Assembly: GCA_964531675.1 (NCBI GenBank)
Contig: CAZHFW010000016.1
Span: 1 to 64,000 of the forward strand
Reading direction: 5' to 3'
DNA length: 64,000 bases
Source of the DNA: CAZHFW01 sp964531675
GTDB taxonomy: Bacteria > Planctomycetota > Phycisphaerae > Phycisphaerales > UBA1924
The position numbers and the translations under genes are program-made. The notes beneath the pieces were generated by a model. It worked only from the letters and a program-made list of their open reading frames with translations. It was not told where the DNA came from and did no database searches. Positions 56,411 through 64,000 of the stretch are shown one piece after another; within the stretch, counting starts at the first letter, position 1, and every line of letters begins with the position of its first letter.

Positions 56411-57334
56411 ATGCTTCCACGCCGCACCGCGGGACCACTGATCGCCTCTCTGGCCACGGCGTTCGTCGCGTCGTCGTCATCCGCTCAGGTGAACGCGATC
56501 GAGATCTTCCGCGTCGGAGTCTTCGACCAGACGTCCATCGCGCCGCCGACCACGAGCATCGCCTGGACGACCATCGGGCGCGTGCTCGTGGACTACGCCG
56601 ACGATCTCTTCAGCGCCGATCTGCTGTGCGCGAGCATCGGCTTGAATGAGCCCCTGACGTACTCCGGCAGACAATGGCTCTGGTACTCCCCGAACTACGA
56701 CACGCGATCCTCCATGGAGGCTGCCCTCCCTCCCAACGCCGCGTACGTCTTTGATCTCTTCGGCCCCGCCGCCATCGGGCAGACCTCCTTGAGCTCCGCG
56801 AGCCAGTTCTACGCGGACCATCCGCCGCACTTCTCAGGCGACACCTACGAGCGCTTGCAGGGCGTCAATCCGAACACCGACATCTCCATCCAAGTGGCTG
56901 GATACGAGCCCGTCCCTGGCGCCAACGAGGCGCTGATCTTCCTCGACATCTACGACCTGACCCATGGGGGCTTCGCGTACTTCGATCAGGCCGCCAGCTC
57001 CAACTCGACCACCTTCGTCGTCCCCGCCGCGACGCTCCTGCCAAACACCGACTACGTCGTCCGCGCGATCTACAGCTCGCGCCGCTCCCAACCCGACGCC
57101 GCGTTCGTCACCGCGACCAAAACCCTCGCCTTCGATCTCAACACCGAGCTCCGCTTCTTCACCCGCGCCTGCGTCGCCGATCTCGATGGCATCCCGGGCG
57201 TCGACCTCAACGACTTCTTCACCTTCTTCAACTGCTGGGACCTCTCCCTCCCCTGCGCCGACCTCGACGGCAACCCCGGCGTCGATCTGGGCGATTTCTT
57301 CGCGTTCTTCAATGGCTTCGACGAAGGATGTTGA
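56411..57334 (+). CDS. Secreted protein with C-terminal GC-type dockerin-like module (second)
   Basis: 307 residues, paralogous in layout and partly in sequence to the gene at 54293: signal peptide (SSAQV), beta-rich domain (HFSGDTYERLQGVNPNTDISI matches the other's block), then the Cys-bounded dockerin-like end with two DFF-FFN halves. It lies 75 bases after the galactanase gene. Function of the beta domain unknown. Confidence 0.9.
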   Translation: MLPRRTAGPLIASLATAFVASSSSAQVNAIEIFRVGVFDQTSIAPPTTSIAWTTIGRVLVDYADDLFSADLLCASIGLNEPLTYSGRQWLWYSPNYDTRSSMEAALPPNAAYVFDLFGPAAIGQTSLSSASQFYADHPPHFSGDTYERLQGVNPNTDISIQVAGYEPVPGANEALIFLDIYDLTHGGFAYFDQAASSNSTTFVVPAATLLPNTDYVVRAIYSSRRSQPDAAFVTATKTLAFDLNTELRFFTRACVADLDGIPGVDLNDFFTFFNCWDLSLPCADLDGNPGVDLGDFFAFFNGFDEGC

Positions 57335-57352
57335 TCGCCCCGCCGATCGGAT

Positions 57353-60025
57353 ATGCTCGACCGCATGCAGCGGCCGTCGCAGCACACTCCGGGGCGCGAG
57401 CCTGATCCTCGCGATGAAGCGCCGACCGTCACCAGTCCGATCCAGGGACGCGGCAGCGCCGCGCCGATGCCCAGCTCTCCCTCAACCAGGAAGAGCCAGT
57501 ACTCCAACGCCTTCAGCGCGGGCGACCTGATCGCGGGCCGCTACCGCATCGTCGCGCCGCTCGGCAAGGGAGGCATGGGCGAGGTCTTCCGCGCCGACGA
57601 TCTCGAGCTCGGCTCCTCCGTCGCGCTGAAGTTCCTCCCGCTGGCGCTCTCGGCCGATCCCGTCAGGCTCGAGCACTTCCGGAGCGAAGTCCGCCTCACC
57701 CGTCAGATCGCCCATCCCGCGGTCTGCCGCGTGTACGACATTGCGCAGGTCGACACCCCCGATGGCCCGCGCCACTTCCTCTCCATGGAGTTCATCGATG
57801 GCGAGGACCTCTCCTCGCTCATCCGCCGCATCGGCAGACTCCCCGCCGACAAGGCCATCCAGACCGCCAGGCAGATCTGCTTCGGACTCGCCGCCGCCCA
57901 CGAGCTCGGCGTCGTCCACCGCGACCTGAAACCCGCCAACATCATGCTCGACGGCCGGGGCAACGCCCGCGTCATGGACTTCGGCGTCGCGGGCTTCGCC
58001 GACGATCTCAACGCGCGCGGCGACATCGCCTCGGGCACGCCCGAGTACATGGCCCCCGAACAACTCGACAGCCGCGAAATCACGCGCCGCTCCGATATCT
58101 ACGCGCTGGGCCTGGTCCTCTTCGAGCTCTTCACCGGAAAGCCCGCCTTCAAGGCCTCCACCCTCGCCGAGCTCCGCGAGGCCCGCTCGCATGGACTGCC
58201 CGCCAGCCGCCCCTCCACGCTCGTGCCCGATCTGGATCCCGCGGTCGAACGCGTGATCATGCGCTGCCTCGACCCCGACCCCGCGGGACGCCCACCCTCC
58301 GCGGTCGCGGTTGCTGCCGCTCTTCCCGGAGGCGATCCCATCGCCGCCGCCCTGGCCGCGGGCGAAACTCCATCGCCCGAACTCATCGCCGCCTCGGGAG
58401 GCAGCGCGATCATCTCATCCCGGCACGCGATCATGGCGGTCGCCGCCCTGCTCATCTCGGCCCTCGTCATCGTCTTCGGCGCACGCTCCACATCCCTGCT
58501 CGCGATCGTCAGACCCGCCAAGTCCGTCGAAGTGCTGAGCGATCGCGCCCGCGAGATCCTCACGCAGCTCAAGCTCCAACTCACCTCCGTCAACGAGGCC
58601 GCACACCTCGGACAACGTCCCAAGGGCTGGCTCACCGCCGAAAACGTCCGCACCTTCCCCGGCGCCTACGGCTTCTGGTACCGCCAAAGCCCCAGCCCCT
58701 TCAAACCTTGGCGCTATCCCCTGCTCGTGCAGGACTCCGACCCCGCGCCCTCCACGCCGGGCGAAGTCATCGTCCGCACCGACGATCGCGGCGTGCTCGA
58801 AGGCATGCTCGTCGTCCCCCCCATGCGCGCCGACCCGCCCAAGGACGCCCGCCCATCGGAAGAGATCTACCGCCAGCTCTTCGCGCTCGCGCAGCTGGAC
58901 TTCCCCGCGTTCACCAGCGTCCCCCCCGAAGTCAGACCCCTCTTCCACACCGACGAGGTCCGCTCCTGGACCGGACCCGATCCGCGCCGGCCCGGGCAAA
59001 CGCTGACCGTCCACGCCGCCATCACCGACAGCAGGCCGACGTACTTCTACATCCGCTACCCCTTCAGCATCTCGCCCGCAGGCTGGCCCACCACGCCCCC
59101 GCCCGAGAAGCCCCTCTCGGCGATCCTCGCCTCCAACGCGATGAGCGTCACGCTCATCGCCATCTCCGCCAGCATGGCGTTCCTGGCGTACCGAAACCTC
59201 CGCGCCGGCCGTGGCGACAAGCGCGCCGCGACCGTCGGCGCCTTCGCGGTCATCTTCTTCACGCTCCTCGACCTCACGAGCCGCATCGATCTGGCGCCCA
59301 ATCTCGTCAGCATCTTCTTCGAAGGCACGGGTTTCGGCGTGGTCATCTGGACCGCCATGCTCTTCTGGCTCTTCTACATCGCGCTCGAACCCGCTGCCCG
59401 CCGCAACTACCCCTGGGCGCTGGTCTCCTGGTCCAGACTCGTCCGCGGACAAATCTCCGACTCGCTCGTCGCCCGCGATCTGCTCATCGGACTCGTCGGC
59501 GGCGCGTGCATCGAGTCCATCCTGCTCTTCTCGACCTCGATCCTCAGACAACGCGGCATGCTCGGCGATCAACCCTGGACCATGGGCGTCACCCGCGTGT
59601 ACCTCGACAGCTGGGGAGGCGTGCTCGGACACATCGGCAGCGCGGGAATCGCCGGCATGCTCAACGCCGCCGGCGCGCTGCTGCTCATGGTCGTCGGCAG
59701 ACTCATCTTCCGGACCAACCTCGCGGGCGCCGCATTCGCGTGGGTCTGCATCGCGCTGGCCCAGGCGCCGAACTTCGCCACCGACCCCATCAGCGCCACG
59801 CTCGAAATCGTCGTCGCCTTCCTGCTGATCTTCTGCATGTACCGCTTCAGCCTGCTCACCGCCGCCACCTTCGTCGCCACCGCAACCCTGATCGATCTGC
59901 TCAACATCGGCCCGAGCTGGACCGGCTTCGGCGCCCCCGCCTGGCTCCCCGCGCTGCTGCTCTCCAGCCTGGCATTCTGGGCAATCCGGTGCGGAATGCG
60001 ACCTTCCAAGTCGCTCACAAGCTGA
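57353..60025 (+). CDS. Membrane Ser/Thr protein kinase with polytopic sensor-like tail
   Basis: 890 residues. Kinase domain at about 60-340 with all core residues: Gly loop LGKGGMGEVF, Lys93, HRDLKPAN (Asp191), DFG (209-211) and APE (234-236). One membrane segment at about 365-385, an extracytoplasmic domain of about 200 residues, then six or more further membrane helices to the end. This is a Hanks-type kinase that should sense something outside or within the membrane; the tail has no named domain. It begins 18 bases after the dockerin-protein stop, suggesting cotranscription. An ATG at 57365 is an alternative start. Confidence 0.93.
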   Translation: MLDRMQRPSQHTPGREPDPRDEAPTVTSPIQGRGSAAPMPSSPSTRKSQYSNAFSAGDLIAGRYRIVAPLGKGGMGEVFRADDLELGSSVALKFLPLALSADPVRLEHFRSEVRLTRQIAHPAVCRVYDIAQVDTPDGPRHFLSMEFIDGEDLSSLIRRIGRLPADKAIQTARQICFGLAAAHELGVVHRDLKPANIMLDGRGNARVMDFGVAGFADDLNARGDIASGTPEYMAPEQLDSREITRRSDIYALGLVLFELFTGKPAFKASTLAELREARSHGLPASRPSTLVPDLDPAVERVIMRCLDPDPAGRPPSAVAVAAALPGGDPIAAALAAGETPSPELIAASGGSAIISSRHAIMAVAALLISALVIVFGARSTSLLAIVRPAKSVEVLSDRAREILTQLKLQLTSVNEAAHLGQRPKGWLTAENVRTFPGAYGFWYRQSPSPFKPWRYPLLVQDSDPAPSTPGEVIVRTDDRGVLEGMLVVPPMRADPPKDARPSEEIYRQLFALAQLDFPAFTSVPPEVRPLFHTDEVRSWTGPDPRRPGQTLTVHAAITDSRPTYFYIRYPFSISPAGWPTTPPPEKPLSAILASNAMSVTLIAISASMAFLAYRNLRAGRGDKRAATVGAFAVIFFTLLDLTSRIDLAPNLVSIFFEGTGFGVVIWTAMLFWLFYIALEPAARRNYPWALVSWSRLVRGQISDSLVARDLLIGLVGGACIESILLFSTSILRQRGMLGDQPWTMGVTRVYLDSWGGVLGHIGSAGIAGMLNAAGALLLMVVGRLIFRTNLAGAAFAWVCIALAQAPNFATDPISATLEIVVAFLLIFCMYRFSLLTAATFVATATLIDLLNIGPSWTGFGAPAWLPALLLSSLAFWAIRCGMRPSKSLTS

Positions 60026-60138
60026 GCACACACCCCGAGCGAGCCCCGAATCTGAGGCCCGCCGCCCCACTCCCGCTGGCACCGTCGCGATTGCGTGTCA
60101 TGTTGAAGTGCCCTCCTCGCGGGGCTTGGGGACTTCGC

Positions 60139-60948
60139 ATGCGCACGCTCGGTCTGACCGCCTTCGCTCTCACCGCCGGACTCACCTCCGTCGCCGCCGC
60201 CGCCACCAGCAACATCATGCTCGTGGGCTACTGGCCCCCCACCAACGACATGCTCCGCCAGTTCTCCGCCAGCCCCACGCAGAACCCGGGCGGCTGGAAG
60301 GGCTCGAACTGGGAAGGCCGTGGATACAACGTCTTCTCCTACTTCCCCGAGTTCCCGGGCGGCGTCGACGCGAACCCCAAAGGCAACGGCGATTTCGAGG
60401 TCGACTACCAGGACACCTCCGCCGACTTCTGGCGCATCGTCGATCAGGTCAAGCCCGTCGCGATCATCACCTTCTCCCGAGGCCGCCTGGGCTCCAACTG
60501 GGAAATCGAAGCCGGCGCCAAGAACCACGCGACCTGGATCGATGACTACGACGCGCCCTTCCAGCCCACGCCCGGCAAGCCCGACGACTCACTCCCCGCC
60601 GAAGCGGTCCGCCGCTCGACGCTCCCGATGACCCAGATCCTCAACAACGTGCGCAGCGCAAGCCTGGGCATCACGCCCTTCATCGACGCCACCAACAACG
60701 TCGGCTCGTTCCTCTCCGAATACCTCGCGTACCACGGCATGTGGTACCAGTCGCTCCACAACAACCCCGCCGATCCCTACTGGTGCTCCATGGCGGGCCA
60801 CATCCACGTCGGCATCAACACCGACACCCTCGCCGCCACCAAAGCCGCGGAAATCACCCTCCGCACCGCGATCAACGCCATCCCAACCCCCAGCGCCGCC
60901 GCCCTGCTCCTGGCCGCCGCCCCCGCCCTGACCCGCCGCCGGAGATAA
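60139..60948 (+). CDS. Secreted protein with PEP-CTERM-like tail, perhaps pyroglutamyl-peptidase-like
   Basis: 269 residues. Signal peptide (about 1-21), a compact domain, and a C-terminal tail IPTPSAAALLLAAAPALTRRRR: short Pro motif, hydrophobic helix and Arg cluster, the PEP-CTERM sorting layout recognised by exosortase. The domain has features reminiscent of C15 pyroglutamyl peptidases (SNIMLVGYWPPTN start, IITFSRGR, a conserved Cys and a GHIHVG end), but the match is weak and the catalytic triad is unproven. Confidence 0.75.
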   Translation: MRTLGLTAFALTAGLTSVAAAATSNIMLVGYWPPTNDMLRQFSASPTQNPGGWKGSNWEGRGYNVFSYFPEFPGGVDANPKGNGDFEVDYQDTSADFWRIVDQVKPVAIITFSRGRLGSNWEIEAGAKNHATWIDDYDAPFQPTPGKPDDSLPAEAVRRSTLPMTQILNNVRSASLGITPFIDATNNVGSFLSEYLAYHGMWYQSLHNNPADPYWCSMAGHIHVGINTDTLAATKAAEITLRTAINAIPTPSAAALLLAAAPALTRRRR

Positions 60949-60978
60949 ACGCACGGGGCACCCCACCACCCTTCCGCC

Positions 60979-61010
60979 CCTCCGTGCCTCCGTGCCTCCG
61001 TGCCTTCGTG
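60979..61010. repeat. 8-base tandem repeat upstream of lepA
   Basis: Three exact CCTCCGTG units and a fourth CCTTCGTG, about 33 bases before the lepA start. Confidence 0.9.
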
Positions 61011-61042
61011 CCTTCCTTACTCCCCCCCTACCATTCCCCGCA

Positions 61043-63061
61043 ATGGCGGAACGACCCGAACATATCCGTAACTTCTCGATCATCGCCCACATCGACCACG
61101 GGAAATCCACCCTGGCCGATCGCATCCTCCAGGCGACCAACGCCGTCTCCGCGCGCGAAGCCCGTGAGCAGATCCTCGACTCGATGGACATCGAGCGCGA
61201 GCGCGGCATCACCATCAAGGCCTCCGCCGTCACCGTCTTCCATCGCCACAAGTCCGGCTCCAGTTCCGACGAACTCGAGACCGACTACGAGGCCCCCGTC
61301 GAAGACTCGACCGCCGAAGCCGCCGCCAAGCACAAGACCACCAAGGGCAAGCCCGAAGACCACGGCGAGCTCTACATGCTCAACTTCATCGATACGCCAG
61401 GTCACGTCGACTTCAACTACGAAGTCGCCCGCGCCCTCAAGGCCTGCGACGGCGCCATCCTCGTCGTCGACTCCACCCAGGGCGTGCAGGCCCAGACCCT
61501 CGTGAACGCCTACCTCGCGGTCAACGAAAACCTCCACATCATCCCCGTCATCAACAAGATCGACCTGCCCAGCGCCAAGCCCGACGACGTCGCCGAGGAA
61601 ATCGAGCAGACCCTTGGGTTCAAGGCCGCCGAGTGCATCCGCGTCTCCGCCAAGTCGGGCATCGGCATCCCCGAGCTGCTCGCCGCGATCTGCGACCGCG
61701 TCCCCGCGCCGCGCAAGCCCGTCATCCCCCAGCTCCGCGCCCTCATCTTCGACGCCGTCTACGACGACTACCGCGGCGTCATCGTCTACGCCCGTGTCTT
61801 CGATGGCGAGCTCAAGGTCGGCGACAAGATCCGCATGATGGGCATCGGCCGTTCTTTCCAGGTCACCGAGATCGGAAAGATGAACCCCAAGCCCTACCGC
61901 CTCCCCGACGGCAAGGTCGGCCCGGGCGAAACCTGCTACATCGTCGCCGCCATCCGCTCGCTCAAGGACGTCCGCATCGGCGACACCATCACCCTCGAAA
62001 ACAACCCCGCCCCCGAAGCCCTCCCGGGCTACCAGCCCCCGCGCCAGATGGTCTTCTGCGACTTCTACCCCTCCACCAAGGAAGACGGCACCTCCACCGA
62101 CTTTGAAGACCTCCGCGACGCCGTCGAACGCCTCTCACTCAACGACTCCAGCTTCACCTTCGCGCCCGTCCACTCCGAAGCACTCGGCTTCGGCTTCCGT
62201 TGCGGCTTCCTCGGCCTGCTCCACATGGACATCATCCAGGAGCGCCTGGAACGCGAGGGCGGCGTCGAGATCGTCCAGACCGCGCCCACCGTCTCCTATC
62301 ACGTCCTGGTCCGAGGCACCGACACCGTCACCGGCGCCAATGGCCAGTCCCTCAAGCCCGTCGACCCGAGCTCCCCATTCCACCGCGACGTCCCCGCGGG
62401 AATGCAGCTCCTCGAAGTCCACAACCCCGCCGACCTCCCCAACCTCTCCTTCGTCGACCACATCCGCGAACCCATCTGCAAAGTCGAGATCATGCTGCCG
62501 AAGGAATACATCGGCGACATCATGAAGCTCTGCATGGACCGCCGCGGCGTCTACAAGAACCAGCAGTACGTCTCCGCCTCCCGCGAGATCCTCACCTTCG
62601 AGATCCCCCTGGCCGAAATCATCTACGACTTCTTCGACAAGATGAAGGGCATGACCTCGGGCTACGGCACCATGGACTACGAGGTCATCGAGTACCGCCA
62701 GGACAACCTCGTCAAGCTCGACATCCTCATCAATGGCGACGCCGTCGAAGCCCTCGCCATCATCGTTCACCGCGAAAAAGCCGAGCAACGCGGCCGCGCC
62801 CTGCTCGTCCGCCTCAAGGAACAGATCCCCAAGCACCAGTTCGAAATCCCGCTCCAGGCCGCCATCGGCGGCCGCGTGGTGGCCCGCGAAACCATCAAGG
62901 CCTACCGCAAGGACGTCCTCTCCAAGTGCTACGGCGGCGACGTGAGCCGTAAGCGCAAACTGCTCGAAAAGCAGAAGGAAGGCAAGAAGCGGATGAAGAA
63001 CGTGGGCAGCGTGACCATCCCGCAAGAAGCCTTCATGGCGGTGCTGGATACGGGGGATTGA
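61043..63061 (+). CDS. lepA: Elongation factor 4 (LepA)
   Basis: 672 residues. Translational GTPase with P-loop AHIDHGKS, DTPGHVDF and NKIDLP, and the LepA-specific C-terminal domain ending near SRKRKLLEKQKEGKKRMK. LepA acts on stalled or mis-translocated ribosomes. Ordinary LepA is about 600 residues; the excess here includes a charged insertion of about 40 residues between the GITIK switch and DTPGH (around residues 60-105) and a second of roughly 15-20 residues near GTDTVTGANG. The ATG at 61043 starts directly before the conserved IRNFSIIAHIDHGK. Confidence 0.96.
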   Translation: MAERPEHIRNFSIIAHIDHGKSTLADRILQATNAVSAREAREQILDSMDIERERGITIKASAVTVFHRHKSGSSSDELETDYEAPVEDSTAEAAAKHKTTKGKPEDHGELYMLNFIDTPGHVDFNYEVARALKACDGAILVVDSTQGVQAQTLVNAYLAVNENLHIIPVINKIDLPSAKPDDVAEEIEQTLGFKAAECIRVSAKSGIGIPELLAAICDRVPAPRKPVIPQLRALIFDAVYDDYRGVIVYARVFDGELKVGDKIRMMGIGRSFQVTEIGKMNPKPYRLPDGKVGPGETCYIVAAIRSLKDVRIGDTITLENNPAPEALPGYQPPRQMVFCDFYPSTKEDGTSTDFEDLRDAVERLSLNDSSFTFAPVHSEALGFGFRCGFLGLLHMDIIQERLEREGGVEIVQTAPTVSYHVLVRGTDTVTGANGQSLKPVDPSSPFHRDVPAGMQLLEVHNPADLPNLSFVDHIREPICKVEIMLPKEYIGDIMKLCMDRRGVYKNQQYVSASREILTFEIPLAEIIYDFFDKMKGMTSGYGTMDYEVIEYRQDNLVKLDILINGDAVEALAIIVHREKAEQRGRALLVRLKEQIPKHQFEIPLQAAIGGRVVARETIKAYRKDVLSKCYGGDVSRKRKLLEKQKEGKKRMKNVGSVTIPQEAFMAVLDTGD

Positions 63062-63095
63062 GCATTGGAACAAAGCACAATGTACACTCGAAGGC

Positions 63096-63545
63096 ATGGG
63101 CAAGAAATCTCCCAGACAGAGTCGCACCAATAGTCGCGCAGTTAGGCGAAAAGCAAAGAACTACTCCGTCTTTGTAAGCCACGCCTCCGCCGATAAATGG
63201 GTGGCCAAAACGATGTGCGAAAAGATCGATTCCCAGGGAGCGGAGAGCTTTCGGGACGATCGCGATATCGACGGAGGGGACGACATACCCGAGAAGATCC
63301 GACAGGCAATCAAGAAGTGCCAGGACTTCGTCGTACTTCTTTCGCCTCTATCCCTTAAACGCGATTGGGTTCGACTCGAAATGGGTGCCGCTTGGGGCTG
63401 GAAGAAGCGCGTCATCATCGTGCTGATGCATGTGGGAGATTCCCCATTCCCTGCAACGTTTCAGCCCAAGAAATACTACTCCATTAACGACTTTGATGTC
63501 TATCTTCGCGAAATCTCCCAGCGTCTATCCGGAGACAAATCATGA
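63096..63545 (+). CDS. TIR domain protein
   Basis: 149 residues: a basic tail of about 21 residues, then one TIR domain. Box 1 is YSVFVSHAS (23-31), the BB-loop region follows at FRDDRDIDGGDDIP (52-65), and the catalytic-type glutamate is in DWVRLEMGAAWG (WxxxE, Trp91 and Glu95). Bacterial TIR domains often cut NAD+ or make cyclic ADP-ribose signals in phage defence. The gene is AT-richer than lepA 34 bases upstream. It overlaps the next gene by 4 bases. Confidence 0.9.
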   Translation: MGKKSPRQSRTNSRAVRRKAKNYSVFVSHASADKWVAKTMCEKIDSQGAESFRDDRDIDGGDDIPEKIRQAIKKCQDFVVLLSPLSLKRDWVRLEMGAAWGWKKRVIIVLMHVGDSPFPATFQPKKYYSINDFDVYLREISQRLSGDKS

Positions 63546-64000
63546 AGAAGAAGAGTTCAGTCGTGGACGTCTTCCTCTCGACTCCCGCATCGTCGAAGCG
63601 TGAGTCCGAGCAGGTCGCCGAGTCGCTAGCTCGAGCCGGATGGAACGTCTTTCGAACAGAACGAGACGTCGTCGGCGACTTCCGAGACTCGGTACGTTCA
63701 GCTATTGCAGAGGCAGGGGCAGTGGTGTTCGTGCTCGACCGAGACTCCATGACCTCCCCCGCGATGATGTTCGAACTAGGCGCCGCGTTCGGCTGGAACA
63801 AGTCGGTGTTTCCGGTATTGGTAGGGGTCCATCCTCAGACTCTACCGAGCCTTTTGCGCGACCAACCTTTGTTCGATATCGCCCGCTTGTCCTCGCTGAT
63901 CGATGCGATCAAGGCCATCGCAGAGCCGTTTACTCCGGACGAGCAGACCCGTTTGGCCTTGCTCTATTCAAAATCACCCTACTCACTTGACGAGTTGCTG
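63542..64000 (+). CDS. Second TIR-like protein, cut by window edge
   Basis: Starts with ATG at 63542 inside the stop of the previous gene (ATGA) and stays open for 153 codons to base 64000. Residues about 7-100 are TIR-like: VVDVFLSTPAS, a GWNVFRTERDVVGDF segment matching the other protein's loop region, AGAVVFVLDRDSMTSP, then MMFELGAAFGW with Glu78 at the catalytic position. The Trp of WxxxE is missing. After residue about 100 the sequence (PSLLRDQPLFDIARLSSL ... EPFTPDEQTRLALLYS) is new, and the rest lies outside the window, so a C-terminal effector or sensor domain may follow. Confidence 0.88.
   Translation, partial: MKKKSSVVDVFLSTPASSKRESEQVAESLARAGWNVFRTERDVVGDFRDSVRSAIAEAGAVVFVLDRDSMTSPAMMFELGAAFGWNKSVFPVLVGVHPQTLPSLLRDQPLFDIARLSSLIDAIKAIAEPFTPDEQTRLALLYSKSPYSLDELL

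Noticed and set aside
58708..60948. A 746-codon frame overlapping the kinase and the following gene
   Set aside because: Alternate frame of the kinase; Arg/Pro/His-rich. Only its last part, from the ATG at 60139, is a real gene.

Overview
The window is GC-rich bacterial chromosome, most likely a planctomycete of the class Phycisphaerae. Lineage clues are two secreted proteins ending in a GC-type dockerin-like module, a secreted protein ending in a PEP-CTERM-like tail, two fibro-slime domain proteins, a 23S rRNA gene that appears to have its own promoter and no adjacent 16S gene, and a PilM fused to a PilN-like half. This placement is inferred from gene content; no database search was possible.

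Left part (1-10.2 kb): the 5' half of a 23S rRNA gene on the minus strand, with its leader and a candidate promoter. Next comes a three-gene minus-strand type IV pilus or secretion operon (PilM-PilN fusion and two membrane-anchored partners), a small membrane protein and a MEMO/AmrB protein with an N-terminal PqqD-like region. From 10.3 to 24.5 kb lie mixed housekeeping and envelope genes: a CusF-like lipoprotein, a family 4-type uracil-DNA glycosylase, a DUF155/RMND1-like protein, a secreted hydrolase, a secreted thioredoxin, D-lactate dehydrogenase, an HTH regulator coupled to a two-domain retropepsin-like protease, RecQ coupled to an NlpC/P60-like protein, and Ada.

Middle (24.5-43.9 kb): paired perfect palindromes occupy the gaps on both sides of acnA and the glycosyltransferase. 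Aconitase, a family 2 glycosyltransferase, arginine decarboxylase, a DUF1232 protein and MurA are followed by a tandem pair of fibro-slime proteins. An ArsR-SRPBCC-DinB operon has a promoter that would give a leaderless mRNA. Then come tRNA-Arg(CCU), lipoproteins, a pseudopilin, a SWIM zinc-finger protein, a DUF3800 protein and a gene-poor stretch with a candidate small RNA.

Right part (43.9-63.1 kb): tRNA-Gln(UUG), then a plus-strand housekeeping run of a GlmU uridylyltransferase domain, prs, L25, pth, rpsF, ssb and rplI. It continues with small membrane proteins, an MFS transporter, a methyltransferase, and a secreted-protein cluster (dockerin protein, Tat-exported GH53 galactanase, dockerin protein) followed by a Ser/Thr kinase with a polytopic tail, a PEP-CTERM-like protein and lepA.

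The last 900 bases carry two overlapping genes, both encoding TIR-like proteins, in visibly AT-richer DNA. The second runs off the window. This TIR-TIR pair is the best candidate for an undescribed, probably anti-phage, system.
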